A stretch of DNA of 64,000 nt from Symbiodinium natans (GCA_905221605.1 CAJNDS010002203.1:334246-398245); one strand, 5' to 3'. Numbered from the stretch's first letter, positions 1 to 8,257 are shown. Program-made: numbers and translations. The notes: generated from the sequence alone by a model not told the origin.

Positions 1-1
1 C

Positions 2-172
2 CTTAGATGCGTTGAGGACAAGCGTTCTTGGTTGTGGGCTGCTTTTGCTGCCCTTAGTGCAGGATTCGAAAGCGGGTGCGATCAGGAAACTAAGTCTTCC
101 ACTGGAAATCATGCACTACCTCATGACGACACCAATCTAGTCTACAATCAGATTGATGTTCAGTACTGCTGA
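2..172 (+). CDS. Candidate 3' exon, unknown protein
   Basis: An open frame runs in from the window edge for 56 codons and stops at TGA 170-172. Composition is protein-like (begins LRCVEDKRSWLWAAF and ends NQIDVQYC), with no repeats. No family is recognised and no acceptor can be checked because the window starts here. It could be the last coding exon of a plus-strand gene or a chance open frame. The 250 bases after it hold degenerate CCCTAAA units. Confidence 0.25.
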   Translation, partial: LRCVEDKRSWLWAAFAALSAGFESGCDQETKSSTGNHALPHDDTNLVYNQIDVQYC

Positions 173-404
173 CTATAGTGCTTGTCCCTGCAACCTTGAC
201 CTTGACTGAAATTACAGCGTCTAAAACCCTAAGCCCTAAAATCCAAGACCCTCTAACCCCCCTTGAGCTTTTTGGCCATTCGCCGTTTGCCTGTACATGC
301 CCGAAGGGAGATGTCCCTTGGAACAGTTAACAAGAGCTTCGCAAAATGTGATTTGGTTGCTTGCCTTCAGCCCATGATCATACCATTGAGAGTTTAGGAG
401 CTGT

Positions 405-715
405 TTTAGGGTTAGGGTTTAGGGTTTAGGGTGTAGGGTTTAGGGTTTAGGGTTCAGGGTTCAGGGTTTAGGGTTTGGGGTTCAGGGTTTAGGGTTTAGG
501 GTTTAGGGTTGAGGGTTTAGGGTTTGGCGTTTAGGGTTTAGGGTTTAGGACTTGGGTTGTTCTGGGGGGGTTCGCATGCCGCGCTTTCACAAGGGCCCAG
601 CTTGCCAGCTTGCAGCTTCTGGCTCCCCATGTTGTCACTATAGGCATTCTAAGAGCCACATGGTTTGGGCCCTAAACCCTAAACCGTAAACCCTAAACCC
701 TAAACCCTAAACCCT
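405..715. repeat. Opposed telomere-like arrays
   Basis: About 20 imperfect TTTAGGG units at 405-553 (variants TTCAGGG, TTTGGGG) are followed by a ~110-base island and then CCCTAAA units at 668-715. Here the arrays diverge around the island, opposite to the commoner arrangement elsewhere in the window. Confidence 0.85.
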
Positions 716-775
716 AGGGCTCAGGACCGCGAAAATTTCAAGGCGAACCCATGGGAAGGATCCTGAGGGCATACG

Positions 776-870
776 GCTTACGAGCATTTGGGGGTTTCTG
801 ACATCGCGGCTACCTTGTTGGTGTCCTGACTATAAGGGAATCCTACTATTTGCGAGTCTATACTAAAAAC
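776..870. repeat. Family D dispersed element, copy 1
   Basis: Shares the core 'ATCCTACTATTTG' and a preceding 'TACCTTGTTGG.GTCCTGA' block with copies near 1200-1345 and 35080-35170, and (inverted) near 37193-37280. Looks like a short dispersed element; ends not resolved. Confidence 0.45.
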
Positions 871-1020
871 ACCCTAAACCCTAAATCCCGAACCCTAAAC
901 CCTAAACCCCTGTTTGCGAAACTCCCGGAAGTGATTTAAAAGCGCCCCCAGACCGTCTGCGCATTGCCTGTACCAAAGTCGGCGGGTTTGGGAGCGCTTA
1001 CTAAGCAGGGATGCCTCCCT

Positions 1021-1148
1021 ACGGAGGTTCATGGGTACTTATAACCCCAACTATAAGTCTGCTTTTAACCCACTTAGGGGACCTAGGGGACCTGGGGGTC
1101 TTAGAAGTACAGTTATAACTGGAGTCTCATGTACCCTGAACCTCCAAG
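1021..1148. mobile_element. Family A introner/MITE-like element
   Basis: Left end GGAGGTTCATGGGTACTTAT; right end reads as its inverted complement (CATGTACCCTGAACCTCCAAG), leaving a ~130-bp element with terminal inverted repeats. The same ends recur at 14250-14322, 33027-33153 and 40268-40413, and as half copies near 2384 and 30891. The 33.0-kb copy coincides with a GT-AG intron. Confidence 0.65.
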
Positions 1149-1199
1149 TATCGCGGCTTTCCCAAGGCGTGATCTTGCCCGAAGGTTCACGTAAGCTCG

Positions 1200-1345
1200 G
1201 GGGTTCAGGGCTTAGGGTCTTCTTTAAGGGGTTTGCGATATTGGGGGGTACCTTGTTGGAGTCCTGATTACAAGGGGATCCTACTATTTGGGAAACTATA
1301 TTCGGGGTCCCTTATTATCGAAAACCCCCATATAGGGTTTACCGG
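1200..1345. repeat. Family D dispersed element, copy 2
   Basis: Contains 'GGGGATCCTACTATTTGGGA' followed by 'GGGGTCCCTTATTATCGAAA', matching the 35.1-kb copy closely. A CCCC/GGGG-rich inverted relationship between its two halves suggests a foldback element. Confidence 0.5.
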
Positions 1346-1456
1346 GTCTAAGGCTCGTAAGGGTTTCGGATTCCGACCCTCGGATATTTGGAAATTCCAA
1401 AGCGTCTTCCGAGCAAGATCTGAGCATGGCCACTTGCCAAGCTTCCGCGGGGAAAC

Positions 1457-1603
1457 TTAGGGGGGCCAGGGCTTCAGCGTTGACCACGAGAACTGGTGGC
1501 CACAGCGGCAGGTCATGTGATCGCAGCCGCCGTTCTTCTCGATGTACTCGCGGCACTTGGGGCACCTCTTGACCCGAACCCCTGCGACGGAGACCTCCGC
1601 AAC
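1457..1603 (-). CDS. RBR E3 ubiquitin ligase, RING2 terminal exon
   Basis: Last coding exon of an RBR-type (RING-IBR-RING) ubiquitin ligase. Seen: acceptor CAG at 1604-1606, open frame of 48 codons, stop TAA at 1457-1459. The frame reads [19 protein letters not shown] then RCGHQFSW, the RING2 signature; the cysteine in GGC is the position that carries the ubiquitin thioester in this family (Parkin, HHARI). Oddity: family members usually follow the CGH-F with C-W-x-C, whereas here the frame reads SWST, so two zinc ligands appear replaced, and the protein ends seven residues later. The intron upstream (1604-1738) uses a GC donor and keeps phase 0 with the IBR exon at 1739-1876. Family identity is strong; the integrity of RING2 is uncertain. 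Confidence 0.85.
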   Translation of the reverse strand, partial: VAEVSVAGVRVKRCPKCREYIEKNGGCDHMTCRCGHQFSWSTLKPWPP

Positions 1604-1647
1604 CTGTGGCCACGACACAAAAAAGGCAACAAGGAGGGCAAATTCAG

Positions 1648-1712
1648 GGTTTAGGGGGGGTTTAGGGGGGGTTTAGGGGGGGTTTAGGGGGGGTTTAGGG
1701 GGGGTTTAGGGC
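1648..1712 (+). repeat. TTTAGGGGGGG variant array
   Basis: Six copies of an 11-bp unit (TTTA followed by seven G), a telomere-like heptamer with an expanded G-run, inside the intron between the RING2 and IBR exons. Confidence 0.9.
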
Positions 1713-1738
1713 CCAGGGTTGGTATGCGGAGGGCCCGC

Positions 1739-1876
1739 CTCCTCTCCTTCTGGTAGCTCCGTGTCCGCTTCAACAACTCCGCTGGTCGCGTCCCACTGAT
1801 GCTCGCACATGAAGCACATCACCGTCTCGAAGCCCAGGTAGCCCAAGCCCACGCACCCAGGCTGAGGACAGTCTAC
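1739..1876 (-). CDS. RBR ligase, IBR exon
   Basis: 46 codons, phase 0 at both ends. The frame contains VDCPQPGCVGLGYLGFETVM then CFMCEHQWD: paired cysteines C-P-x-P-G-C and C-x-x-C spaced as in the in-between-RING zinc domain. Acceptor is AG at 1877-1878 (CTGGAG before the exon); donor is GC at 1737-1738 after GAG. The tail is acidic (EADTELPEGEE) and continues in frame into the RING2 exon. Upstream it joins in phase 0 to the exon ending at 2065. IBR identity rests on the cysteine pattern and position directly before RING2. Confidence 0.8.
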
Positions 1877-2064
1877 CTCCAGGGTTTCTTAAGGTGAGCA
1901 CTCGACTGCCGTAAGCACTGACACGCATTTGCCCGATAGCCACAGCGCTGACGCGAAACCTGAAGTCTTAAGCCCTCACCTTCAACCCTAAACCCTAAAA
2001 ACCCTAAAAACCCTAAACCCTAAACCCCAAACCCTAAACCCTAATAAGCCCTCAACAAAGTGGC

Positions 2065-2167
2065 CTGCAGAGCAGGCGGGTAGAGGCGGTTCCGCTGCAG
2101 GCGCCCACGACGGTCGAGGTCCGCCACAAGACGGACGAGTGGTCGGGAAAACGTCAGCAGACGCCAC
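2065..2167 (-). CDS. RBR ligase, RING1-IBR linker exon
   Basis: 103 nt: acceptor CAG at 2168-2170, one base of a split codon, 34 codons, then donor GC after CAG at 2063-2064. Basic, helical-looking sequence (RLVADLDRRGRLQRNRLYPP). Joining it in phase 0 to 1739-1876 gives PPALQ-VDCPQPGC, which reads naturally into the IBR. No independent domain hit can be claimed; support is frame continuity and splice sites. Confidence 0.6.
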
Positions 2168-2212
2168 CTGAGAGTCATCAGGGGCTTAGAGGATTCCGAT
2201 GCAAGATGCAGG

Positions 2213-2315
2213 TTGGGATGTTCCCCCCCCTATTGTAACAGTCCTGAATAGGGATTCTAATTGAAGGGGGTACGATCATCCCGATGAAGAGCTGTTAGTA
2301 CAGGGGGGAACATCC
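2213..2315. mobile_element. Family B MITE-like element, copy 1
   Basis: Starts TTGGGATGTTCCCC and ends GGGGGGAACATCC, with inner AACAGTCC near the left and GAGCTGTTAG near the right. Seven related copies occur in the window (2213, 8878, 22359, 29734, 34607, 39395, 49776). Non-autonomous, ~65-105 bp, foldback structure. Confidence 0.75.
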
Positions 2316-2392
2316 GTAAGTACAGTTATAAGTACACTTCAAACCCTAGACCCTAAACCCTAAGCCCGAAGCCCTAAACCGTAACCATGAAC

Positions 2393-2445
2393 CTCCAAGT
2401 ATGAGCCGCGCGGCAGCCAGTCCTCTTCCCGCAGGTTCGTCTCAC
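2393..2445 (-). CDS. Small exon-like island bounded by family A end
   Basis: On the minus strand CAG precedes 53 nt of open frame (ETNLREEDWLPRGSYLE), ending TTGGAG before GTTCATGG, the family A intron start. The splice context matches the verified family A intron at 33.0 kb. It lies between the linker exon and the upstream RING-like exon, so it may belong to the RBR locus; function unknown. Confidence 0.35.
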
Positions 2446-2699
2446 CTGGAGGCTCGGGCTGACGGGTCTAGGGTTCTGGCTGTAGGGTAGGGTTTTTGGG
2501 TTTAGGGGTTGAGGTTTATAGGGTTTATGGGGTTTATAGGGTTTATAGGGTTTGTCGGGTTCATTGGCTCGGCAGGGGCGGGCTTGGGGAATTTGGTCGG
2601 GAGGGATTCTGGAAACCCTCACCCGTAAACCCTCAACTCCGAGCCCTCAACCCTAAACCTTCACTACCTCCCGAAATGCCTTAGTTCCCTAAACTTAAC

Positions 2700-2812
2700 C
2701 TTGGTAGCCCAGTAACCATACTAATATAAAAAGAGTGCCAGTCCCTGGTCGGTTACCTTATCAGGGAACCCGGAACCAACACAAGGGTAAAGGGTATCGC
2801 TGGGCTACCAAG
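2700..2812. mobile_element. Family E MITE-like element, copy 1
   Basis: Terminal inverted repeats CTTGGTAGCCCAGT and (C/A)GCTGGGCTACCAAG with a shared interior (AACCATA.., AGGGAACCC, AGGGTAAAGGGTA). Related copies at 45188-45300 and 49365-49474, and a diverged one at 50945-51094. Confidence 0.75.
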
Positions 2813-3058
2813 AAACCCTGCAAACCCTACACCCACTAAACCCCAAACCCTAAACCCTAAACCTTAAGCCATAGACCCAGGTCGCTCGCCCGGCATGGGG
2901 GTCGGTAGCACCCACGATGGCCCGGTACGGGGAACACGTTCTCCTCGAAACCAGTACTGGTCCCTTGTAACAAAGTAATTAGGCCCCAGCCCAGCAGGTC
3001 CCGGACCCTCGCCGCAGCGTGCCCAGGGAAAGCTGGTTCCCCACTACCCCTGACCCCC

Positions 3059-3235
3059 CTGGACTGTTGCCTTGAGCTTAGGCCTAAACCCTAGACGGAA
3101 TAGGTTTGGGGTGGGAGAAAAGTGTTAGATGGCCCTCCACAATCGGGCCCAAGCTGCTCTTCGCACCTCACGAAGCTTTCGAGCTTGTTCCGAAACCTAA
3201 CCTTCACCCCATCACAGCAAACCCTAAACCCTGAA
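3059..3235. repeat. Segmental duplication partner of 43150-43325
   Basis: Direct copy, roughly 90 percent identical by eye: both contain 'TTAGATGGCCCTCCACAATC' followed by 'GCACCTCACGAAGCTTTCGA'. The neighbouring 'CAGGCACTCAGTCAATGT' after a CT microsatellite (3252-3297) is likewise matched at 42470-42505. Confidence 0.8.
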
Positions 3236-3251
3236 CCCTGAACCCTAAACC

Positions 3252-3279
3252 CTCTCTCTCTCTCTCTCTCTCTCTCTCA
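3252..3279. repeat. (CT)n microsatellite
   Basis: About 14 CT dinucleotides in a row, part of the segment duplicated near 42.47 kb, where the tract is shorter. Confidence 0.9.
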
Positions 3280-3404
3280 GGCACTCAGTCAATGTTAATT
3301 AGGCCTGACCCTAAACCCTAAATCCCAGCCGCCCCAGCCCTAAACCCTAAACCCTGCTAAACCCTAAACCCTAACCCCTAAACCCCAATCCCTAACCCCT
3401 AACC

Positions 3405-3502
3405 CCATGCAGCACGAGGCGCAGCCAGGCCAAAGGCAGCGTCCCGGGAAGTGCCTGCCATGGCGACAGGCCTCGATCTGCTCCTGGCAGGCATGTTGGA
3501 GG
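3405..3502 (-). CDS. RING1-like cysteine-rich exon
   Basis: After acceptor CAACAG (AG at 3503-3504) the minus strand is open and cysteine-rich: LQHACQEQIEACRHGRHF then PGRCLWPGCASC. The ending F-P-x-R-C-x-x-P-G-C matches the close of RING1 in RBR proteins. It is flanked by CCCTAAA on the left and TTTAGGG on the right. The donor end is unresolved (3405 is approximate). It is likely the second half of a RING1 whose first half is the exon at 3889-4010. Confidence 0.5.
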
Positions 3503-3511
3503 CTGTTGGAG

Positions 3512-3600
3512 GGTTTAGGGTTTAGGGTTTAGGGTTTAGGGTTTAGGGTTTAGGGTTTAGGGTTTAGGGTTTAGGGTTTATAAGGTTTAGGGTTTAGGGC
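3512..3600 (+). repeat. TTTAGGG array
   Basis: Twelve or so heptamers immediately right of the 3405-3502 exon, with one TTTATAAGG interruption. Confidence 0.95.
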
Positions 3601-3775
3601 TTAGGGTTCAGGGTTTAGGGTGTTCGGCTTTGGCGGCTTTTTGTTGGGGTTTGGGTCTCCTTCCCTTGGTGCACTGGCTTTGGGGTTTAGGGGTTGTAAG
3701 GCTTGGGGTTTGGGGTTGCGGTAGGGCTTATGGCAGACCCACGAGTCCATAAAGCTGTAGCCACCAAACCCTATG

Positions 3776-3872
3776 TATATACAAATATATATATATATAT
3801 ATATATACATAATATGCATATATATATATATATATATATGCATATATATATACATATATATATATATATATT
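3776..3872. repeat. (TA)n-rich microsatellite
   Basis: Alternating AT/CATA tract of ~95 bp; palindromic. It generates spurious MYIYIYI-type open frames on both strands. Confidence 0.9.
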
Positions 3873-3888
3873 CACATAGCCAGCATCG

Positions 3889-4010
3889 GGCCTACAAGCC
3901 CGACCGCCCCTGCCCCGACCGGTCCGCTCCTCGCCCCAACGCGCCCAGCAAGGCTGGCAAGCAACGTGAGCCTGGGGACAGCTCGGCGGGTGCAGCAGCA
4001 CCGTGGCCAC
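3889..4010 (-). CDS. RING-like exon (C-x-x-x-H-x-x-C-x-x-C-W)
   Basis: The minus-strand open frame reads VLLHPPSCPQAHVACQPCW then ARWGEE. The C..AH.AC..CW core parallels CGHAACESCW in the 7492-7855 exon and CPCGLAACVACW at 7140-7240, pointing to a repeated RING1 module. Boundaries are uncertain; the left side runs into the TA tract. Confidence 0.45.
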
Positions 4011-4390
4011 CTTGGGTTTAGGGCCTTTATTGGGGGGGATTTAGGGTCTCAGGGTTTAGGGCTTGGTTGTTTAGGGTTTGGGTTTGGGGCTTGGTTGTGC
4101 TTTTTTTCCTTAAGGACCCTAAGCCTAGTCTTTTGTGCAGGCTGTTCGTCTAATGACTCATGTAGGCTTTTTAGAATAAAAACCACGAAGAAGTAGGTTA
4201 GGGCTCTTGAGGTAGGCGTTTGGGGTTTCGGCATTCGGGCCCTAAAAGGCTAGGTACAACCACATGCGTTGAGAACAGGCGCCCTGTAGCCTAAACGCCA
4301 GCAGCAACGAAAGCGCTGCCAATAATTAAGCAGATGAAGGAGCAAAACCCCTCAACCCTGCGCCCCGAAGCTTTTTCTTGAGATGGGCAA

Positions 4391-4520
4391 GGGGGGGGGG
4401 GGGGGGGCGTCAGGGTTTAGGGTTCAGGGTTTTTTTTTTTCCCTCCTGCACGGTTCAGGGTTTAGGGTTCAGGGTTTAGGGTTGGGTTTAGAGTTTCGGG
4501 TTTAGGGGGGGGGGGGGGGG
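4391..4520. repeat. Poly-G and poly-T runs with TTTAGGG units
   Basis: G17 at 4391-4407, T11 at 4430-4440 and G15 at 4506-4520 separated by degenerate heptamers. Such runs are prone to sequencing error. Confidence 0.8.
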
Positions 4521-4549
4521 CCCGGTGGAGGGTAATCTGCATTTTGGGG

Positions 4550-4628
4550 TCCCTTCCCTCTCCGTAGCGCCAATGATGTAGATCAACCCCAGCAAGCACA
4601 AAGCAGCAAGAAAGACGGGGGGATCCAT
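4550..4628 (-). CDS. Candidate start exon with membrane anchor
   Basis: ATG at 4626-4628 on the minus strand opens MDPPVFLAALCLLGLIYIIG followed by ATEREGTPK: a short N-terminus, ~16 hydrophobic residues, then charged residues, i.e. a signal anchor. It lies upstream of the RING-like exons at 3.9 and 3.4 kb and could be the first exon of a membrane-anchored RBR ligase ending at 1457. The donor is not resolved. A chance hydrophobic frame cannot be excluded. Confidence 0.35.
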
Positions 4629-4694
4629 TTCAGCAGCACCTTGTAGCTTTAATAAACCCTAAACCCTAAACCCTACACCCTAAAGCCTTAAACC

Positions 4695-4942
4695 CTAGCT
4701 TGAGGGATCCCCAAGGGCCCCAAAAATTTAGATCTAACTCCATCAGCCTGTCTAAGTTCCTGCCTAAGTTCAGGGTTTGGGGTTCAAGGTTTAATAACCT
4801 GAACTGGCGCCACAGACCCAAAATCCTGAACCCTATAGCCCGAATTCCCCGCACCTCGCCGCAGACTGTGCACAGGGGCGCAGGAGCACCACAAACATTC
4901 CTTGGGACGGCGTACGGCATCAGGCGCCTCGAAGGCATGGGA
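4695..4942. repeat. Inverted segmental duplication with 13515-13745
   Basis: Reverse complement of 13515-13745 over ~240 bp, including GCACCTCGCCGCAGACTGTG and CATTCCTTGGGACGGCGTAC. Both copies encode MPYAVPRNVCGAPAPLC in the same relative frame (minus here, plus at 13.5 kb), so the unit may be a duplicated exon or an uncharacterised element. Confidence 0.8.
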
Positions 4943-4989
4943 GGGCTGTTTCGGGCTCTACCAGCTTATATTAATCCCCATAGTCAACC

Positions 4990-5870
4990 CTACAAAGGGC
5001 CTTTTTAACCCCTTGTAGGGTACGTATAACAGCCCTGGTAGGACTCTAGGGGTTTTTAGGGTTTGGGGTTTTTTGGGTCTTTGACATTTTTGGGTTTGGA
5101 GTTTCGGGGCATGGTCTGAGTGAGGTAAGGGGGCTAAAGGCTCACTAAACCCCTCAAGCCTGAAGCCCTATAGACCCAAAACCCCCCCTCCCCCCACATG
5201 ATGCCTTAAGCAACCCAAAAGCCCTTGACCACTTAACCCGTACTGTATACAAGCCCTTGAACCCTCAAGAACGTTCGAGGTTTCAGGCTCCATTCAATGA
5301 TGTATAGCTTTTTCGACGCTGGACCTACAAACCGTCTCGGGGTCCGTCTTTGGTTCATATGGAAAAGTCCGCTAGAGTCCTGTTTAGAATGGGCTTGGGG
5401 GCGGCTAGTCTAGGGTTTAGGGTTGTAGTGCTTTAGGGTTTAGGGTCTAGGGTTTGGGGTTTGGAGTTTAGGGTGTAGGGCTTGGGGGTTAGGGGCTTGG
5501 GGGTTTAGGGTTTTGGATGTAGGGGGTAGAGTCATGAGGGTTTAGCAAGAGGTTATGCTGTGGTGCCGTGAACCTTCTCCTGCAGTCTAGGACGCCTAGC
5601 TAGCTAGAAGAAAGAAGCACCCTTCAGGGAATGCGAGAGCAAGGGTCTACGAGAATTCGAAACCTTGAAAGACCAAGAACTTGAGACATTCTAAGCCCTA
5701 CCAACCCCACGCCAACTCGATTTGCTCCCTATAACCCTAGACCTCCTACTAGTTGCTTCAGAACCCTCCAAAAACTTATATTGTAGTCCCCTCATTATAC
5801 CTTTATGGAGAAGAACTTTTTTGGGTGGCTCTCAAGCAAACAATAGAAACCGAAATCCGCCCCGAGATGG
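4990..5870. other. Unassigned sequence
   Basis: Scattered degenerate heptamers (notably 5410-5520, plus sense) and unique DNA with no convincing exon on either strand. Confidence 0.5.
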
Positions 5871-5874
5871 AACC

Positions 5875-6084
5875 CTAAACCCTAAACCCTAAACCCTAAA
5901 ACCTCTAAACCCTAAACCCTAAACCCAAAAACCTCTAAACCCTAAACCCTAAACCCTAAACCCTAAGCCCTAAACCCTAAACCCTAAACCCTAAACCCTA
6001 AGCCCTAAGCCTTAAACCCTAAACCCTAAACCCTAAACCCTAAGCCCTAAGCCCTAAACCCTAAACCCTAAACCCTAAACCCCA
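5875..6084 (-). repeat. CCCTAAA array left of an exon
   Basis: About 29 CCCTAAA units (variants CCCTAAG) ending 16 bases before the exon at 6100-6186. With the TTTAGGG array at 6194-6345 it forms the clearest exon island between opposed arrays. Confidence 0.95.
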
Positions 6085-6099
6085 TCTTAAGTCATGCGC

Positions 6100-6186
6100 C
6101 TCAATTCCTGCTGCTGAGACTTGACCTGCCGCACGTGCGCTGCAAAGTCTGCGGTGAAAGAAGGAGCCAGCAGCTTGAGAAGCTTC
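6100..6186 (-). CDS. Helical exon between opposed telomere arrays
   Basis: 87 nt: acceptor AG at 6187-6188 (the array reads CCCTAAGCTGAG just before it), 1+28 codons+2, donor GC at 6098-6099. Encodes KLLKLLAPSFTADFAAHVRQ then VKSQQQELR, an amphipathic, probably coiled-coil stretch. It lies in the minus-strand RING/RBR locus and may be a linker of it. Function not recognised. Confidence 0.55.
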
Positions 6187-6193
6187 CTCAGCT

Positions 6194-6345
6194 TAGGGTT
6201 TAGGGTTTAGGGTTTAGGGTTTAGGGTTTAGGGTTTAGGGTTTAGGGTTTAGGGTTTAGGGTTTAGGGTTTAGGGTTTAGGGTTTCGGGTTTAGGGTTTA
6301 GGGCTTAGGGTTTAGGGATTAGGGTTTAGGGTTTCGGCTTTCGCT
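6194..6345 (+). repeat. TTTAGGG array right of an exon
   Basis: About 21 TTTAGGG units beginning 8 bases after the exon boundary. On the coding (minus) strand this is CCCTAAA at the 3' end of the intron. Confidence 0.95.
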
Positions 6346-6759
6346 CTTGGAGTGGCGAGTTGTAGATTTAAGTTAGGCATTAGGATGACGAGTTCTTGAG
6401 GACGCGGCTTATCCTTTTGAGGGCCCGTTTTTGCGACCCAGCTACCGTAGGTAGGCATCAGGAACCCTAAACACTAAACCCTAAACCCAAACCTAAACCC
6501 GAAACCCTAAACCATTTCGAGTAAGTTTGGGTTAGGTTTAAGGTTTAAAGTTCTGGGCGAGTATACTCTTTGCCCTAGCAAGGGTTTGCCGACCCATGCT
6601 AACCATGAAATTCCCTAACGATACCTGAACCCTTAACTCTAGCCTGAAACCGTCTTAAATAAAGATACCGATACCCTCCCCTCACAAAATGCCTGCGATC
6701 AGGCCTTCTTTGCTTTCGAAACTAGTACTTGCCTGGGGTTGGGGGGGGGGTGCATCAAA

Positions 6760-6880
6760 AACCTGAATTCGCCATGGCTCTCCTGGCAGGAGCATCCTGC
6801 ACGCCAGGGATACCAGCCAAGTGGACTGCAAGCGAAGTTCTCCTTGCAGCGGGCCTGTTCCGGGCTTTCGGGTTTCGAAG
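6760..6880 (-). CDS. Cysteine-rich exon-like segment
   Basis: One minus-strand frame reads ARCKENFACSPLGWYPW then RAGCSCQESHGEF: four cysteines with C-x-C spacing. It follows the RING-like exon at 7140-7240 and could supply its later zinc ligands. Other frames are also open, so frame choice is tentative. Confidence 0.35.
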
Positions 6881-7139
6881 GCCCAGTTTCAAAGTGTCGG
6901 GGGCGCAAAGGGGGTAATGGGAGGGTATATTGTAGGGGTTCAAGGGCATTAAGATGCAGACTTGGGTTGAACATTGGTTTCTCTTCTTTTGGAGGCGTGG
7001 TGATTCTCGAACTGTTTCGCAAGCCGGCCCGAGCTGCGTGGGCGCATGCTGCTTTTCTCTGAGTCAGGCGAATCCCTTTAATCCCTACTCTAACGCCCCT
7101 AGACCCTAAACCCTCAACCCTCAACCCTAAACCCTGTAA

Positions 7140-7240
7140 AGGATTCGTCCGGGTCGCCAGCTGCTGCTCCAGGAAGCCCTTCCAGCAGGCCACGCAAGCC
7201 GCGAGGCCGCAGGGGCAATGCAGCAACCCCAGCGACTGGA
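7140..7240 (-). CDS. RING-like exon, second module
   Basis: Minus strand: VCNLQSLGLLHCPCGLAAC then VACWKGFLEQQLATRTN. Resembles the RING1 exon just upstream (CGHAACESCWLDRLEEKL) in CG.AAC..CW...LE..L, suggesting duplication of a RING1 exon within the locus. The histidine of CGH is replaced by leucine. Boundaries approximate. Confidence 0.5.
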
Positions 7241-7491
7241 GGTTGCACACCGGACCTCTCCGTCAGAACAACTAGGGAGTCACAGAGGCACGTGCCTTTA
7301 CAAAGGGTTGTGGTGCAGTGCTAGCAATAGAAGAAGTACTGGTCACAGCAATTGGCAATTGGGATGGTCATGGTAATGGTACTGGTACTCGCAACAGTAA
7401 GCAACTTGGTGTTGGATGGGAAAACCCGGCCGCAGAGGTTAGAGCCAGGGGACAGAGAGGTCCTGGATCACCAGGTGGGCCGTGCACGCAC

Positions 7492-7855
7492 CAGGGAGAG
7501 AACTCGATGAGCTGCGCCTTCGATTCCTGGACATGGAGAGCAACCTCCTCGAGCCACGGGCTCTTCAACCGGCTCAGCACCTCATAGCAGCCCTCGCTGC
7601 AGCCGGCGTGTGGGCAGGGGATGTCCATGGCAGCATTCTCACGGCACCAGCGGAGCTTCTCCTCGAGGCGATCGAGCCAGCAACTCTCGCAGGCTGCGTG
7701 GCCGCAGGCTCGGTTCACGTGGACCGCGTCCCCCTTCCCGCAGAGGGGACAGGGCGAGAGCTCGTCACCGAGTTTGGGCCAGCAGCCGTCCTTGTCGATG
7801 TCCTTCGCAAGTTCATCGGCCTCCGGGACCTCAAGGACCAAGCCTTGGCTGACTT
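7492..7855 (-). CDS. RBR-type RING1 exon
   Basis: 364 nt: acceptor CAG at 7856-7858, 2+120 codons+2, GT donor at 7490-7491. Contains a complete C3HC4-like RING1: CPLC, then RACGHAACESCW, then CREN and CPHAGC, followed by a helical tail (LSRLKSPWLEEVALHVQE). In RBR ligases this domain recruits the E2~ubiquitin. It joins upstream in phase 1 to the exon 7939-8021. No IBR follows directly; the next recognisable module is another RING-like exon at 7140-7240. It may be the RING1 of the gene ending at 1457 or of a separate paralogue. Confidence 0.65.
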
Positions 7856-7938
7856 CTGACCCCCTCCTTCTTGTAGTTTTTCTACAAAAGCCCCAAAGGT
7901 TAAAGTCCTAAGAGCCAGCCAGAAGAAAGCCAAGAAGC

Positions 7939-8021
7939 GCTGAGGGAGTCGGCTGTGGCAGCCGGGCTCCGGGCAGAGGATGTGGAGCTGCCAGCGCTCA
8001 CGGCTGCGAGGAAGCTGGCTC
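7939..8021 (-). CDS. Exon with CPEPGC zinc-type motif
   Basis: 83 nt, acceptor CTAG at 8022-8025, GC donor at 7937-7938. Reads SQLPRSRERWQLHILCPEP then GCHSRLPQ. C-P-x-P-G-C is the same motif as in the IBR exon. The split codon TG|G joins in frame to the upstream exon 8130-8229, and the downstream C|AA joins in frame to the RING1 exon, so three exons are linked by phase. An open plus-strand frame also covers this stretch, which lowers confidence. Confidence 0.5.
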
Positions 8022-8129
8022 CTAGTTCATGGCTGGGAGAATATGAAAAAATTGAATGTATATTCCTTATTGGGTTTAAGTACCCTTAAAAATGTAAAAT
8101 GGTACCCAACTATGTTAAAGGCTCAAGAC

Positions 8130-8229
8130 CAGTTCTCGGAGGCAGGGACCACACGCAGCGTGGAGGCAGGCGGCATGAAAAGCTCCTGCGTCATGTGGGG
8201 GATCTCGAAGTTGGCTTTGGGACTTGGGG
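8130..8229 (-). CDS. Exon resembling the end of an ADP-ribosyltransferase fold
   Basis: 100 nt, acceptor CAG at 8230-8232, GT donor at 8128-8129. Reads KANFEIPHMTQELFMPPAS then TLRVVPASEN. The pattern E-L-F-x-P-P-A-S-x-L-R-V-V is like the E-x-x-L-x-P-P-G-x-x-F-x-V of mono-ADP-ribosyltransferases, but this is a weak motif match. Phase links it to the zinc-motif exon and RING1 downstream. Confidence 0.4.
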
Positions 8230-8257
8230 CTGGAGAGTAAGCGCTTCAGGGTTAGGG

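Noticed and set aside
3771-4021. MYIYIYI frames
   Set aside because: TA-repeat translation on both strands.
7482-7911. Plus-strand frames of 80-125 codons
   Set aside because: Antisense to the RING1 exon, whose ordered cysteine/histidine pattern identifies the coding strand.
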